64,000 nt of DNA, taken from NCBI GenBank assembly GCA_020073005.1, contig JAIQFX010000026.1, forward strand, positions 1 through 64,000, given 5' to 3'. The stretch is from Terriglobia bacterium. GTDB taxonomy: Bacteria > Acidobacteriota > Vicinamibacteria > Vicinamibacterales > CAVVIG01. Positions 32,416-40,877 of the stretch are shown in pieces; the first letter of the stretch is position 1, and each line of letters opens with the position of its first letter. A model generated the notes under the pieces. The model saw only the letters and a list, made by a program, of their open reading frames with translations, was not told the origin of the DNA and searched no databases. A program made the position numbers and the translations under genes.

Positions 32416-34317
32416 ATGAAACGACGACTGGGTCTGAATCTCACCGTCGCCTTGTGCGTGACGGCCGCGCTGCTGCGCGCTGCACCTTCGCTTTCCCCGG
32501 TTGCCGATGCGGCGATGAAGGGCGACCGCGACGCCGTGCGCGCGCTGCTGAAGCAGGGCGCGGACGCGAGCGCGGGACAGGGCGATGGCATGACGGCGCT
32601 GCACTGGGCGGCCGAGCGCGGCGACGCGGCCATGATCGAGATGCTCGCTTACGCCGGCGCCAACGCCGCCGCCGTGACGCGCGTCGGCCAGTACACGCCG
32701 CTGCACCTGGCGAGCACCGCCGGCAGCGCGCCGGCCGTCGCGGCGCTCCTCAAGGCCGGCGCCGACGTGTCCGCGAAGACGTCGACCAGCGGCGTGACGC
32801 CGCTGCACCTCGCGGCGTCCTCCGGCAACGCCGACGTCGTGAAGCTGCTGCTCGACCGCGGCGCCGACGTGAACGCGAAAGAGTCCGAGTGGGGACAGAC
32901 GCCGCTGATGTTCGCCGCGGCCGAGAATCGCGCCGGCGCGATCAAGATGCTGCTCGCGCGCGGCGCCGATCCGAAGATCACGTCGAAGTCGATCGACATC
33001 GCCACGCAGAGCAAGCTCGACGCCGCGGCCAGAACGGCGCAACGGAAGGTCCTCGAGGCCGCGGTGCCGAAGGGGCAGCAGCCGACCGCCGATCAAGTGC
33101 AGGCGGCGATTCAGGCCTCACGCGATCTGTTTGCCTCCGGCAAGATTCCGCCGCCGGATCCGGCGGCCCCAGGAGGCGCCCGCGGCGGACGCGGTGGCCG
33201 CGGCGGCAACGCTGGTGGCGGCGCCGCCCCCGGAGACAACCCGGCCGATCGGCCGCCGAATTTCGATCCGGAGGAAATCAATCCGGCGGTTTCCGCGAAG
33301 GGCGGTCTGACGGCGCTGCTGCACGCGTCGCGTCAGGGGAATCTCGACGCGGCGCGCGCGCTGCTCGACGGCGGCGCGCCGGTCGATCAGGTGAGCGCCG
33401 GCGAGGCCGTGAGCCCGCTGATCACGGCGCTCGTCAACGGGCAGTTCGACATGGCGATGCTGCTCGTCGAGCGCGGCGCGAACCCGAATCTCGCCGCGGC
33501 GAGCAACGGCGTCACGCCGCTCTGGGCCGCGATCAACGCGCCGTGGCAGCCGCGCACGCGCTTCCCGCAGCCGCAGGAGATGGAGCAGCAGAAGGCGACG
33601 TACCTCGACGTCATGCAGGCGCTGCTCGCGAAGGGCGCGGATCCGAACGCGCGCATCAAGTCGCACCCCTGGTATCTCGTCTACAGCGGCTGCGGCAATC
33701 GCAACTGCGGCCTCGCGGATACGTCGGGCTCGACCGCGTTCTGGCGCGCGGCCTACGGTACCGATCTCGAGGCGATGAAGTTGTTGATTGCGTACGGCGC
33801 CGATCCCAACATCCCGACCACCGCACCGGCGATTCCCGTGCGGCGCGGCGGCGGCGGACCGCCCGCGGGCGCCGGCGGCCCCGTTGCGCCGACGGCGGCG
33901 GCGGATCAGGCGAAGTTCAACGCGCCGCCAGTGCCGCAAGGCGGTCCTGGCGCGACGCCGCTGCACGCGGCCGCCGGTGTCGAGTACGGCGAAGGCTTCG
34001 CGGGCAACGCGCATCGGCACGCGCCCGACGCGTGGATGGCGGTGGTGAAGTACCTCGTCGAAGAGCTCGGCGCGGACGTCAACGCGCGCGACAACGACGG
34101 CTACACCGCGCTCCATCACGCGGCCGCGCGCGGCGACAACGACATGATTCTATATCTCGTGTCGAAAGGCGCCGACGTGAGCGCCGTCGCGCGCAGCGGC
34201 CAGACGACGGCCGACATGGCCAACGGCCCGGTGCAGCGCATCTCGCCGTTCCCGGCGACGGTCGCGCTGCTCGAGAAGCTCGGCTCGAAGAACAGCCACA
34301 AGTGCGTGTCGTGTTAG
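32416..34317 (+). CDS. Exported ankyrin-repeat protein with heme-like C-terminal CVSC
   Basis: A 633-residue protein with a signal peptide. About eight ankyrin repeats in two blocks (GMTALHWAAERGDAAMIEML, GVTPLHLAASSGNADVVKLLLDRGADVNA, then GYTALHHAAARGDNDMILYLVSKGADVS) are separated by Gly/Ala/Arg linkers (GARGGRGGRGGNAGGGAAPG; RRGGGGPPAGAGG). The chain ends KNSHKCVSC, a Cys-X-X-Cys without His. It is third in an operon with the DUF1592 and DUF1552 genes (12 bp gap). It probably organises that system outside the cytoplasm. A related ankyrin design occurs in the gene at 59881. Confidence 0.85.
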   Translation: MKRRLGLNLTVALCVTAALLRAAPSLSPVADAAMKGDRDAVRALLKQGADASAGQGDGMTALHWAAERGDAAMIEMLAYAGANAAAVTRVGQYTPLHLASTAGSAPAVAALLKAGADVSAKTSTSGVTPLHLAASSGNADVVKLLLDRGADVNAKESEWGQTPLMFAAAENRAGAIKMLLARGADPKITSKSIDIATQSKLDAAARTAQRKVLEAAVPKGQQPTADQVQAAIQASRDLFASGKIPPPDPAAPGGARGGRGGRGGNAGGGAAPGDNPADRPPNFDPEEINPAVSAKGGLTALLHASRQGNLDAARALLDGGAPVDQVSAGEAVSPLITALVNGQFDMAMLLVERGANPNLAAASNGVTPLWAAINAPWQPRTRFPQPQEMEQQKATYLDVMQALLAKGADPNARIKSHPWYLVYSGCGNRNCGLADTSGSTAFWRAAYGTDLEAMKLLIAYGADPNIPTTAPAIPVRRGGGGPPAGAGGPVAPTAAADQAKFNAPPVPQGGPGATPLHAAAGVEYGEGFAGNAHRHAPDAWMAVVKYLVEELGADVNARDNDGYTALHHAAARGDNDMILYLVSKGADVSAVARSGQTTADMANGPVQRISPFPATVALLEKLGSKNSHKCVSC

Positions 34318-34323
34318 GTGAGC

Positions 34324-34375
34324 TGTAGCGCGAGCCCCTTAGGTTGACTTGTAGCGCGAGCCTTTCAGGCGAGCG
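34324..34375. repeat. Two direct copies of TGTAGCGCGAGCC
   Basis: TGTAGCGCGAGCC occurs at 34324-34336 and 34350-34362, 26 bp apart, each followed by a TTAGG/TTCAGG half. The second copy can form a short stem (GCCT/AGGC). The leader TGTAG plus GC-rich stem recalls the intragenic repeat at 1776. Confidence 0.5.
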
Positions 34376-34382
34376 AGGTCCC

Positions 34383-34967
34383 ATGGAAGCCGTCATTGCC
34401 GGCCTGTTGAAGGACTTCGAGGACGGGAAGATGACCCGCCGGCAGCTCATCCAGAGTCTGGCGATGGCGGCCGCGGCGGTCGCTCCCGGCGCGGCGCTCG
34501 CGGCGCAGGCGCCCGCGGCCACGGCGGCGCCGATTCCTGCAGCGTTCGAGAAAGCGCCGTGGAAGACCGTCTGGCTCGATCACATTTCCTACGCCGTCTC
34601 CGATTACCGCCGCAGCACGGCGTTCTACCGCGACCTGATGGGCTGGGACATCCGGAACGACAACGGCAACAACCAGTGCACGCTGAAGATCGGCGACATC
34701 GGCGAGATCATCATTCGCAACACTCGCCAGGCCGCAGCCAATCCGCAACCGTCGCAGCCCGGCCGCCCGCCGCTCACCGGCGTGATCAATCACGTGTCGT
34801 ACGGCATCCAGCCGTGGGACACTGAAGGCGTGAAGGCCGAGTTGGAGAAGCGCGGGCTGAAGCCGCGGCCGGATATGGTCGGCGACAACTTCAAGAGCTA
34901 CCACGTGACGGATCCCGACGGCTGGGATCTCCAGATCAGCAATCAGACGAAAGACACGCGCGGGTGA
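34383..34967 (+). CDS. Exported VOC (glyoxalase-like) protein, Tat-like signal
   Basis: A 194-residue protein from the ATG at 34383 (GAGGT upstream). The N-terminus has an amphipathic helix, then MTRRQLIQSLAMAAAAVAPGAALAAQ, a twin-arginine-type signal like that of the VOC protein at 12570. The VOC fold is VWLDHISYAVSDYRRSTAFYRDLMGWDI and VINHVSYGIQPWDTEGVKAELEKRGL, with YHVTDPDGWDLQIS at the end. The His/Glu pattern partly fits a metal site. It follows the ankyrin operon after a repeat-filled gap of 65 bp, so cotranscription is possible. Confidence 0.75.
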   Translation: MEAVIAGLLKDFEDGKMTRRQLIQSLAMAAAAVAPGAALAAQAPAATAAPIPAAFEKAPWKTVWLDHISYAVSDYRRSTAFYRDLMGWDIRNDNGNNQCTLKIGDIGEIIIRNTRQAAANPQPSQPGRPPLTGVINHVSYGIQPWDTEGVKAELEKRGLKPRPDMVGDNFKSYHVTDPDGWDLQISNQTKDTRG

Positions 34968-34986
34968 CCGCGTTCCACGCCATTTC

Positions 34987-35784
34987 GTGAATCGTCGCGT
35001 CCTCGTCGTTGTCTCCGGTGTCTTCGGCGCCTTCGTCGTCCTGGCCGCCGGTATCCTTTACCTGCTGACCCCGTCGCGTCCGGCGCCCGCGCCGACAGCG
35101 GCGGCGAAGCCGGCGGCGCCCGCGCCTCCGCCCGTCAGCGATCTCCTGTCAGGGCCGCTGCCGACGATGGCGTCGCCCGAGCCGCGCGCGCCGAAGCGTC
35201 CGGCGCCGAAGCCGTCCGCCGCGCCCGCGCCCGAGCCCGCGTCGCCGGAGCCGTCGCCTGACGCCGGCGTCCTGCACATCGACGCCGACGTGCCGGGCGC
35301 GCAGGTGTTTCTCGATCGCGTGTTCCTCGGCACGGCGCCGGTGATCGCGCCGAACGTCGCGCCTGGATCGCACCAGCTCAACGTCTCCGCGCAGGGCTGG
35401 GAGGGCATCTCCGATCCGATCACGGTGACCTCCGGCCCGCATGACATCCTCGTCAAGCTGAAGGAAGTCCGGCTCGACGCGCACATCGACGTCGTGCACA
35501 AGCACCGCATCGGCTCGTGCAAGGGCCGGCTCGTCGCGACGCCGCAGGGCCTGCGCTACGAGACGGCGGACAAAGGGGATGCGTTTAGTGCCGGGCTCCT
35601 CGACCTTGACGCGTTCGAGGTGGATTACCTCCAGAAGAATCTCAAGGTGCAGCTGAAGAAGGGAAAGAAGTACGATTTCACCGATCCGGACGGCAACGCC
35701 GATCGGCTCTTCGTCTTCCATCGCGACGTCGACAAGGCGCGCGCGCGGCTGAAGAAGGGCGATCCGCCGGCCGCGCCGAAGTAG
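34987..35784 (+). CDS. Membrane-anchored PEGA-domain protein
   Basis: A 265-residue protein with GTG start at 34987. One N-terminal transmembrane helix (VLVVVSGVFGAFVVLAAGILYLL) precedes a Pro/Ala-rich spacer (residues 30-90) and a PEGA-type domain (GVLHIDADVPGAQVFLDRVFLGTAPVIAPNVAPGSHQLNVSAQGW). A C-terminal domain with HKHRIGSCKGRLVATPQGLRYET follows, reminiscent of a PH/YcxB-like fold. It is probably a periplasmic or envelope structural or signalling protein. It is packed 8 bp before the small cytochrome gene. Confidence 0.75.
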   Translation: MNRRVLVVVSGVFGAFVVLAAGILYLLTPSRPAPAPTAAAKPAAPAPPPVSDLLSGPLPTMASPEPRAPKRPAPKPSAAPAPEPASPEPSPDAGVLHIDADVPGAQVFLDRVFLGTAPVIAPNVAPGSHQLNVSAQGWEGISDPITVTSGPHDILVKLKEVRLDAHIDVVHKHRIGSCKGRLVATPQGLRYETADKGDAFSAGLLDLDAFEVDYLQKNLKVQLKKGKKYDFTDPDGNADRLFVFHRDVDKARARLKKGDPPAAPK

Positions 35785-35792
35785 GAGAGGTT

Positions 35793-36203
35793 ATGAAGTT
35801 CGCGGTCGCGGTCCTGGCCTGCTCGATGACGCTGACGGCGGCGGCCCGGCTGAAGCCGGACGCCACGGTTTCCGCGCAGGCGCCCGACGCGGACGCCCAC
35901 AAGGCGTGGATGAACGACGCGACCGATCTGCAGGAAGACATCCGCGACGCGATGCGCGCGCAGGACGGCGCGAAGATCGCCGACGCCGCGACGAAGATCG
36001 AAGCGCTGATGGCGAAGACCGAGGCCTACTGGTCCGCGAAGAAGGCCGCCGACGTTGTCACACTCGCGCAGACCGCCCGCTCACACGCGAAGGACGTCGC
36101 GACACTCGGCAAGGCGGGGAAGTTCGATCAGTCGAACGAGGCGTTCGGCAAGCTGAACACCACATGCAACACCTGCCACGATCTGCATCCCGAGAAGCGC
36201 TGA
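35793..36203 (+). CDS. Exported cytochrome c'-like monoheme protein
   Basis: A 136-residue protein. A signal peptide (VAVLACSMTLTAAA) is followed by helices (LQEDIRDAMRAQDGAKIADAATKIEALMAKTEAYW, and another pair) with a C-terminal heme motif CNTCHDLHP. The four-helix layout with C-terminal CxxCH is that of cytochrome c'/c-556. It probably carries electrons or senses a gas. It ends 46 bp before the aminotransferase gene. Confidence 0.8.
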   Translation: MKFAVAVLACSMTLTAAARLKPDATVSAQAPDADAHKAWMNDATDLQEDIRDAMRAQDGAKIADAATKIEALMAKTEAYWSAKKAADVVTLAQTARSHAKDVATLGKAGKFDQSNEAFGKLNTTCNTCHDLHPEKR

Positions 36204-36248
36204 CCCCCGGGGGCAGACGTCGCACACGCCGCACTCCCGGAGCCTGAC

Positions 36249-38468
36249 GTGGATCCCGCCGGCCCGTTCGACCATACGGTTTCGAGCGTCTCGACGGCGC
36301 TCGACCGCATCGTCCAGCTCAACCGCCTCTATCGCGCGGGCGACATCCGCGCGCACGTGCCCGACGCCTTTCACGACAGTGAAGCGCCGCTCGACACGCT
36401 GGTCGCGCAGTACCTCCCCGCGTCGCAGGCCGCGCTCGAAGGCGCGTCGCACGGGCTCTTCTACTCGCTGCCGCTCGCGTTCGATCCCGCGGAGTCGGTC
36501 GGGCCGTACCTCGCCATCGTCGATCGCGACGCCGCCGGCGAGCCGTACCGCTTCCTGGACATGGGCGCGCAGATCGCCACGCACGCGTTCGGCGAGAACG
36601 ATCCCGCCTGCGTCCGCGCGATCCTCGAGGCGCTGCCGTTCGTCGCGTCGCGCTACGCGCACTCGGAGTACCAGACGGCGCTGTCGCTCCGCTTCAAGGC
36701 CGCGCTCAACCGCGTCGCGCCCGCCGGCACGCCGCGCCACTTCGTCGTCAACACCGGCGCCGAGTCCGTCGAGAACGCGATCAAGGCCGTGCTGCTGAAC
36801 CGCGTCAAGACGACGGGCGACGGCGACGGCGGGTTCATCATCTCGTTCGACGGCGCGTTTCACGGCCGGACGCTCGGCAGCCTCGCCGTCACGCACCGGA
36901 AGAAAGCGCGGCTCGGCTTCCCGACGTTCGACTGGCCGAGCGTCCTGTTTCCGGTCGACGAGGCGAGCAAGCCGAAGGAAACGCTTCGCCGCGAAGAGCG
37001 CAGCCTGAAGCAGATCTGGGATCTGCTGGTCTCCGGCCGCCTGCCGAAAGCGGAGAAGAGCCGCGACACGTTCCTGCGCGAGATGGAGGAGATCGATGCG
37101 TGTCTCGCCCGGCCTGTGCTGGACGCCGACGCCGTGCGGGCGTTCGTCCAGGAGCAGCGCGCGAAGCTGACGGCCGACGTCGTGCGGCGGTCGCAGCGCG
37201 TCGCCGCCGTGCTCGTCGAGCCGATTCAGGGCGAAGGCGGCGTGCGGCCGGCGAGCGCGCGCTTCATGCGCCGGCTGCGGCTGCTGACCCGCGTCTACGA
37301 CGTGCCGCTCATCTTCGACGAGGTGCAGACCGGCTGGGGCATGACGGGCCGGATGTGGGCGCACGAGTGGTTCGATCTCCCGTGCCCGCCCGATCTCGTG
37401 ACGTGGGCCAAGAAAGCTCAGAACGGCGTCTTGTTCGTGAGCGAGGCGCTGGCGACGTTCTTTCAGGAAGAGAAGAAGTTCAACACGACGTGGGAGGGCG
37501 ACTCGGTCGGCATGGTGCGCGCGCTGGCGCAGTTGGACGCGCTCGATCTCGAGCAGGTGCGGCGGACCGGCGAGCGCGCGCGGCAGGGGCTCGAGGCGCT
37601 CGCGCGCGAGCATCGCGAGATCATCAAGAACGCCCGCGGTTTCGGCGTCATGCTCGCGTTCGACGTTGTCCGGGCCGACTGGTCTCACGCGCTGCTCGAC
37701 CGCGCGTTCCGGCGCGGGCTCGTGCTCCTGGCGGCCGGCGAGCGCAGCGTCCGCTTCTATCCGCGGTACGACATGGAGCCGTCCGCGATCGACGAGGCGC
37801 TGGCGATTCTGCGGCTCGCGATCGGGGATCTCGTACGCGGCCGCGTGGTTCCCGAGAACATGCCGGCGCCGAGACTGCGGGTCGGCACACTGGAGATCCC
37901 GCTCGACACGATCGAGACCGTGGAAATCGCGCGCGACGCGTTCGAGGCGGTCAAGCTGCAGATTCTGGCGGTGGAGCAGGAGCGGTACGGCGGCGCGTCG
38001 GCCGCGCCCGAGGCGTCCCCGGAAGGACACCGGACGCTGCTGCAGTATCCGCTCGAGGCCCTGGAGTCCACGGCAGCGACTGCGCGCGCGATCGGCGTCG
38101 GCCTGCGCGATCGCGTGTCGGGGCGGTTCGTGGGCTACGCGCTCGGCAGCGCACTCGAGGATCACGACGAGGAAGGCGTGGCGTCGGACCCGCGCTTCGG
38201 CGAGAACAACACGTTTTATCTTCAGGCGATGGCGGTCCTGCCGACCGTGCAGAACGCCGTCGAGCTGGAGAACCACCTGCTGGATCTGGTGCGGGGCCGC
38301 GCGGCCGCGGCGGGGTTCGAGTTCCTGTCGACGCTCATCGAGGATCGCGTGCGCGAGACGGGACCCGACTGGCTGCGCGCGGCGACCGTGCTGGATCGGT
38401 TCGAGAACTACCTCGGCAGCGGGATGCCGTTCGCGTACCTTCAGTTGCCGCTGGCGCCTGCCGCGTAG
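36249..38468 (+). CDS. Class III aminotransferase fused to a GNAT-like acetyltransferase domain
   Basis: A 739-residue protein. Residues about 60-525 are a PLP-dependent class III aminotransferase: NTGAESVENAIKAVLLNR, SFDGAFHGRTLGSLAVTHRKKAR, IFDEVQTGWGMTGR, and the PLP lysine in VTWAKKAQNGVLF. The closest style is lysine 6-aminotransferase-like. Residues about 530-739 form an acetyltransferase-like domain (RDAFEAVKLQILAVEQERYG, GRFVGYALGSALEDHDEEG, TFYLQAMAVLPTVQNAVELENHLLDLV). The fusion suggests sequential transamination and acetylation of a diamine or lysine derivative; this is an inference. GTG start with GGAG upstream. The 3' end overlaps a convergent small gene by 28 bp. Confidence 0.78.
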   Translation: MDPAGPFDHTVSSVSTALDRIVQLNRLYRAGDIRAHVPDAFHDSEAPLDTLVAQYLPASQAALEGASHGLFYSLPLAFDPAESVGPYLAIVDRDAAGEPYRFLDMGAQIATHAFGENDPACVRAILEALPFVASRYAHSEYQTALSLRFKAALNRVAPAGTPRHFVVNTGAESVENAIKAVLLNRVKTTGDGDGGFIISFDGAFHGRTLGSLAVTHRKKARLGFPTFDWPSVLFPVDEASKPKETLRREERSLKQIWDLLVSGRLPKAEKSRDTFLREMEEIDACLARPVLDADAVRAFVQEQRAKLTADVVRRSQRVAAVLVEPIQGEGGVRPASARFMRRLRLLTRVYDVPLIFDEVQTGWGMTGRMWAHEWFDLPCPPDLVTWAKKAQNGVLFVSEALATFFQEEKKFNTTWEGDSVGMVRALAQLDALDLEQVRRTGERARQGLEALAREHREIIKNARGFGVMLAFDVVRADWSHALLDRAFRRGLVLLAAGERSVRFYPRYDMEPSAIDEALAILRLAIGDLVRGRVVPENMPAPRLRVGTLEIPLDTIETVEIARDAFEAVKLQILAVEQERYGGASAAPEASPEGHRTLLQYPLEALESTAATARAIGVGLRDRVSGRFVGYALGSALEDHDEEGVASDPRFGENNTFYLQAMAVLPTVQNAVELENHLLDLVRGRAAAAGFEFLSTLIEDRVRETGPDWLRAATVLDRFENYLGSGMPFAYLQLPLAPAA

Positions 38469-38698
38469 CCCGCGTCGAGGAGACGCAGACGATGCGTGTG
38501 GCGCTCGTATTCGTAGGTGCCACAGCCGGCCGGACAGATGTAGTGGTCGGTCAGGTCGCTCAGGCGGCCGGAGCGATCGCTGGCGTGGCTGCCCTCGTAA
38601 TGCAGCGGACACTCGCAGGACGGGCAGAAGAAGCCCGGGGCGCCGGCCGGCGGGTGGGGCGTTGCCGCAGGCATCGCCGCTTCATCGCGTTTGTCCAT
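38441..38698 (-). CDS. Small zinc-ribbon protein
   Basis: An 85-residue protein with a four-Cys zinc ribbon: CPSC(EC) and CPAGC, with SHASDRSGRLSDLTDHYI between. The ATG at 38698 has no clear ribosome site. The overlap with the end of the aminotransferase gene is unusual, but the tight Cys spacing supports a real protein. The role is unknown; possibly a nucleic-acid-binding or metal-storage protein. Confidence 0.6.
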   Translation of the reverse strand: MDKRDEAAMPAATPHPPAGAPGFFCPSCECPLHYEGSHASDRSGRLSDLTDHYICPAGCGTYEYERHTHRLRLLDAGYAAGASGN

Positions 38699-38803
38699 GT
38701 CGATCGTGTACGGAAGAGTCGTGCCATCGATTGCGCCGGACGTGGACGTGCGATCCCGCGCCGCCGCTCGAAGCTTGCCGGGAATCCGGCAGCGGGAGTC
38801 GAG

Positions 38804-39085
38804 ATGACGCTGAGGAAGGACTTCATCGCGCTGCTGTCCGAGGAGCCCCGCTCGGTGTCGTCGCTCGCGCGCGAGATGGGACTGCGCCGGGCTGACGTCG
38901 AGGAGGATCTGCGTCACGCGCTGCGCTCGGCGCGGGCGGCGGGCCACGCGATCGTCGTCGTGCCCGCGCGCTGCAAGACGTGCGGGTTCACGTTCGACGA
39001 AGAGAAACTGGCCAAGCCGGGCAAATGTCCCGCGTGCCGCGGCACGCGGCTCTTCGAGCCGCAAATCCGGATTCAGCCCTTATAA
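38804..39085 (+). CDS. Predicted regulator: winged HTH plus zinc ribbon (COG3357-like)
   Basis: A 93-residue protein. The start ATG at 38804 has GGGAG 5 bases upstream. An N-terminal helix-turn-helix (DFIALLSEEPRSVSSLAREMGLRRADVEEDLRHALRSARAA) is followed by a zinc ribbon CKTCGF...CPACRGTRLF. This pairing is best known from archaeal predicted transcriptional regulators. Target unknown. Confidence 0.75.
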   Translation: MTLRKDFIALLSEEPRSVSSLAREMGLRRADVEEDLRHALRSARAAGHAIVVVPARCKTCGFTFDEEKLAKPGKCPACRGTRLFEPQIRIQPL

Positions 39086-39101
39086 TCCGCTACGTACGGC
39101 C

Positions 39102-40319
39102 ATGAAATCCCGCTTTCTGACGTCGATTCCTGCCGGCGTCGCCGCCGCCGCCGTCCTCACGGCCGGGCAAGCGCTTCACGCCACCGATCCCAATCGCGCG
39201 CCGCTCGCGCCGAGCGAGCGCACCGCCGTGCTCGCGCTGCTCGACGCCGTGGACGCCGTGCAGCAGGGACGCGTCGCCGCCGACGAGAGCGTTCGTTGGG
39301 AAAGCCACGTCCTGAAGTCGAGTGTGATGACGGCGTACGTGCCGTTCGAGATGTCACTCGATACGCTGCCCACCGCACTGAAGTCGGGCGCCCTGTACGT
39401 TCGCGCCGTGACGCGCCCGCGGCCGCCGCAGGTGGCCGAGCAGCATTCCGAAGTGCGCGCCTGGATTCAGGGCGGCGCCGCCACCGCGACGCGCCTGGGC
39501 GACTCGGTGTACATGCCGCAAGGCGGCATGCCGATCGGCGGGCCGGCGATGACATCCGGCAAGCGCAATATTTCGGTGCCGGGCGAGAGCGCGGTCAAGC
39601 TGCGGGCGATCGAGCAGGACACCGAGAATCAGCGCGCCGAGGATGCGCGGAAGGCGCGGAAGGAACGCGACGCGTCGCTGTTCCCGTTCGAGGAGTACTA
39701 CTTCTTCGACGGCAAGGCGTCGCGCGCCGCGGGACCGCGCCGCATCGCGCGGGCGCTCGCGCTGCCGCGCGGCGAGTACGAGTTGTACGTCGCGCTCCTC
39801 GATCGCGGGCACATCAAGGACGCGAAGCCGGTCGTCGTCTCGCGCACGGTCACCGTGCCGGATTTCTGGAACGACGAGCTTCGGCTGAGCAGCGTGATCC
39901 TGACAAACGACGTGCGCATCCTGAAGGCGCCGTTCGCCGAGGAAGCGCGCATCGAGCATCCGTACGCGTTCGGACTGGCCGAGCCGGCGATCCGCCTGGC
40001 GCGCGAGTTCTCGACGGGCGACGTGCTGTCGATCGTCTATCAGATCTGCAACTACGGCGCGCCGGACGCGGACCTGTCAGCCGACTACAGCTTCTATCGC
40101 ATGGACAACGGCCCGCGGAAGTACTTCAACGGCACGAAGCCGCAGCCGCTCGGAGACGACGACCTGCCGACGCCGTCACTGCTCGGCACGCAGGCGTTCG
40201 CGATGCAGTCGGTGCCGCTGGCGGCGTTTCCGCCGGGGCGATACGAGCTGGAGATCACCGTTCACGATCGGCTGACGCGCGCGATCGCGAAAACCGTGGC
40301 TGGATTTTCGGTGCGATGA
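39102..40319 (+). CDS. Conserved exported protein, unknown
   Basis: A 405-residue protein with signal peptide ending near GQALHA. I do not recognise the family. Visible features: QGGAATATRLGDSVYMPQGGMPIGG, a charged helix (ENQRAEDARKARKERDASLF), a beta-rich part (RGEYELYVALLDRGHIKDAKPVVVSRTVTVPDFW) and ICNYGAPDADLSADYSFYR. This suggests an outer-membrane-associated beta-sandwich protein. It overlaps the next gene by 4 bp (ATGA), so the two are likely cotranscribed. Confidence 0.6.
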   Translation: MKSRFLTSIPAGVAAAAVLTAGQALHATDPNRAPLAPSERTAVLALLDAVDAVQQGRVAADESVRWESHVLKSSVMTAYVPFEMSLDTLPTALKSGALYVRAVTRPRPPQVAEQHSEVRAWIQGGAATATRLGDSVYMPQGGMPIGGPAMTSGKRNISVPGESAVKLRAIEQDTENQRAEDARKARKERDASLFPFEEYYFFDGKASRAAGPRRIARALALPRGEYELYVALLDRGHIKDAKPVVVSRTVTVPDFWNDELRLSSVILTNDVRILKAPFAEEARIEHPYAFGLAEPAIRLAREFSTGDVLSIVYQICNYGAPDADLSADYSFYRMDNGPRKYFNGTKPQPLGDDDLPTPSLLGTQAFAMQSVPLAAFPPGRYELEITVHDRLTRAIAKTVAGFSVR

Positions 40320-40837
40320 GGCCCTGGCTCCTGCTGGCGTCGGCGTGCGTCATCGCCGCCGCGATCGCGTGCGGCTCGTCGGTCACGATGCCTTCCTCGA
40401 CCACGCCACAGGCGACGATGACTACGACAACGGCGATCACGACGCCGATCACCACCGGCGCCCTGGGCGGCGTATGGCGGGGCACCGGCTCCGATTCGCA
40501 GGGCGCGACGATCGTCACCTGGACGTTGACGCAAACCGGATCGACGGTGTCGGGCGCGGTGAAGACGCAGGCCGTCAATCCGAACGACGGATCGTGCGGG
40601 TCGTGCCACCGCAACAAGAGCGGCACGTTCTCGGGCTCGATCGACGGCGCGACGCTGATGTTGACGATGCACTTTGCCGCTGGCGCGGATGGCGACCCGA
40701 CGCCCGAATGCGACGCGACGCTGTCCGGGTCCGCGTCGATGCCGGCCGCGAATCAGCTGACGGCGATCTACTCGGGCGCGGACTCGTGCGAGGGTCCGTT
40801 CCTGAATGGCACTCTGCCGATGACTCGGCAGCAGTAG
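40316..40837 (+). CDS. Small lipoprotein with lipocalin-like pattern and one CxxCH
   Basis: A 173-residue lipoprotein (VIAAAIACGSS lipobox). A Thr-rich linker is followed by GVWRGTGSDSQGATIVTWTLTQTGSTVSGAVKTQ and a beta pattern that fits a small barrel. Cys-Gly-Ser-Cys-His occurs once in DGSCGSCHRNKSG. The other Cys residues (PECDA, DSCEGP) may form disulfides. Whether the CxxCH carries heme is open. Confidence 0.65.
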   Translation: MRPWLLLASACVIAAAIACGSSVTMPSSTTPQATMTTTTAITTPITTGALGGVWRGTGSDSQGATIVTWTLTQTGSTVSGAVKTQAVNPNDGSCGSCHRNKSGTFSGSIDGATLMLTMHFAAGADGDPTPECDATLSGSASMPAANQLTAIYSGADSCEGPFLNGTLPMTRQQ

Positions 40838-40877
40838 AAGAAGGTCAGCGCGCCACGCGCGCGCGAGGAGACGCGAC

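Noticed and set aside
36081-38612. Long minus-strand open frame opposite the aminotransferase fusion
   Set aside because: No motifs and biased Arg/Ala composition; the plus-strand gene carries clear PLP and acetyltransferase motifs.
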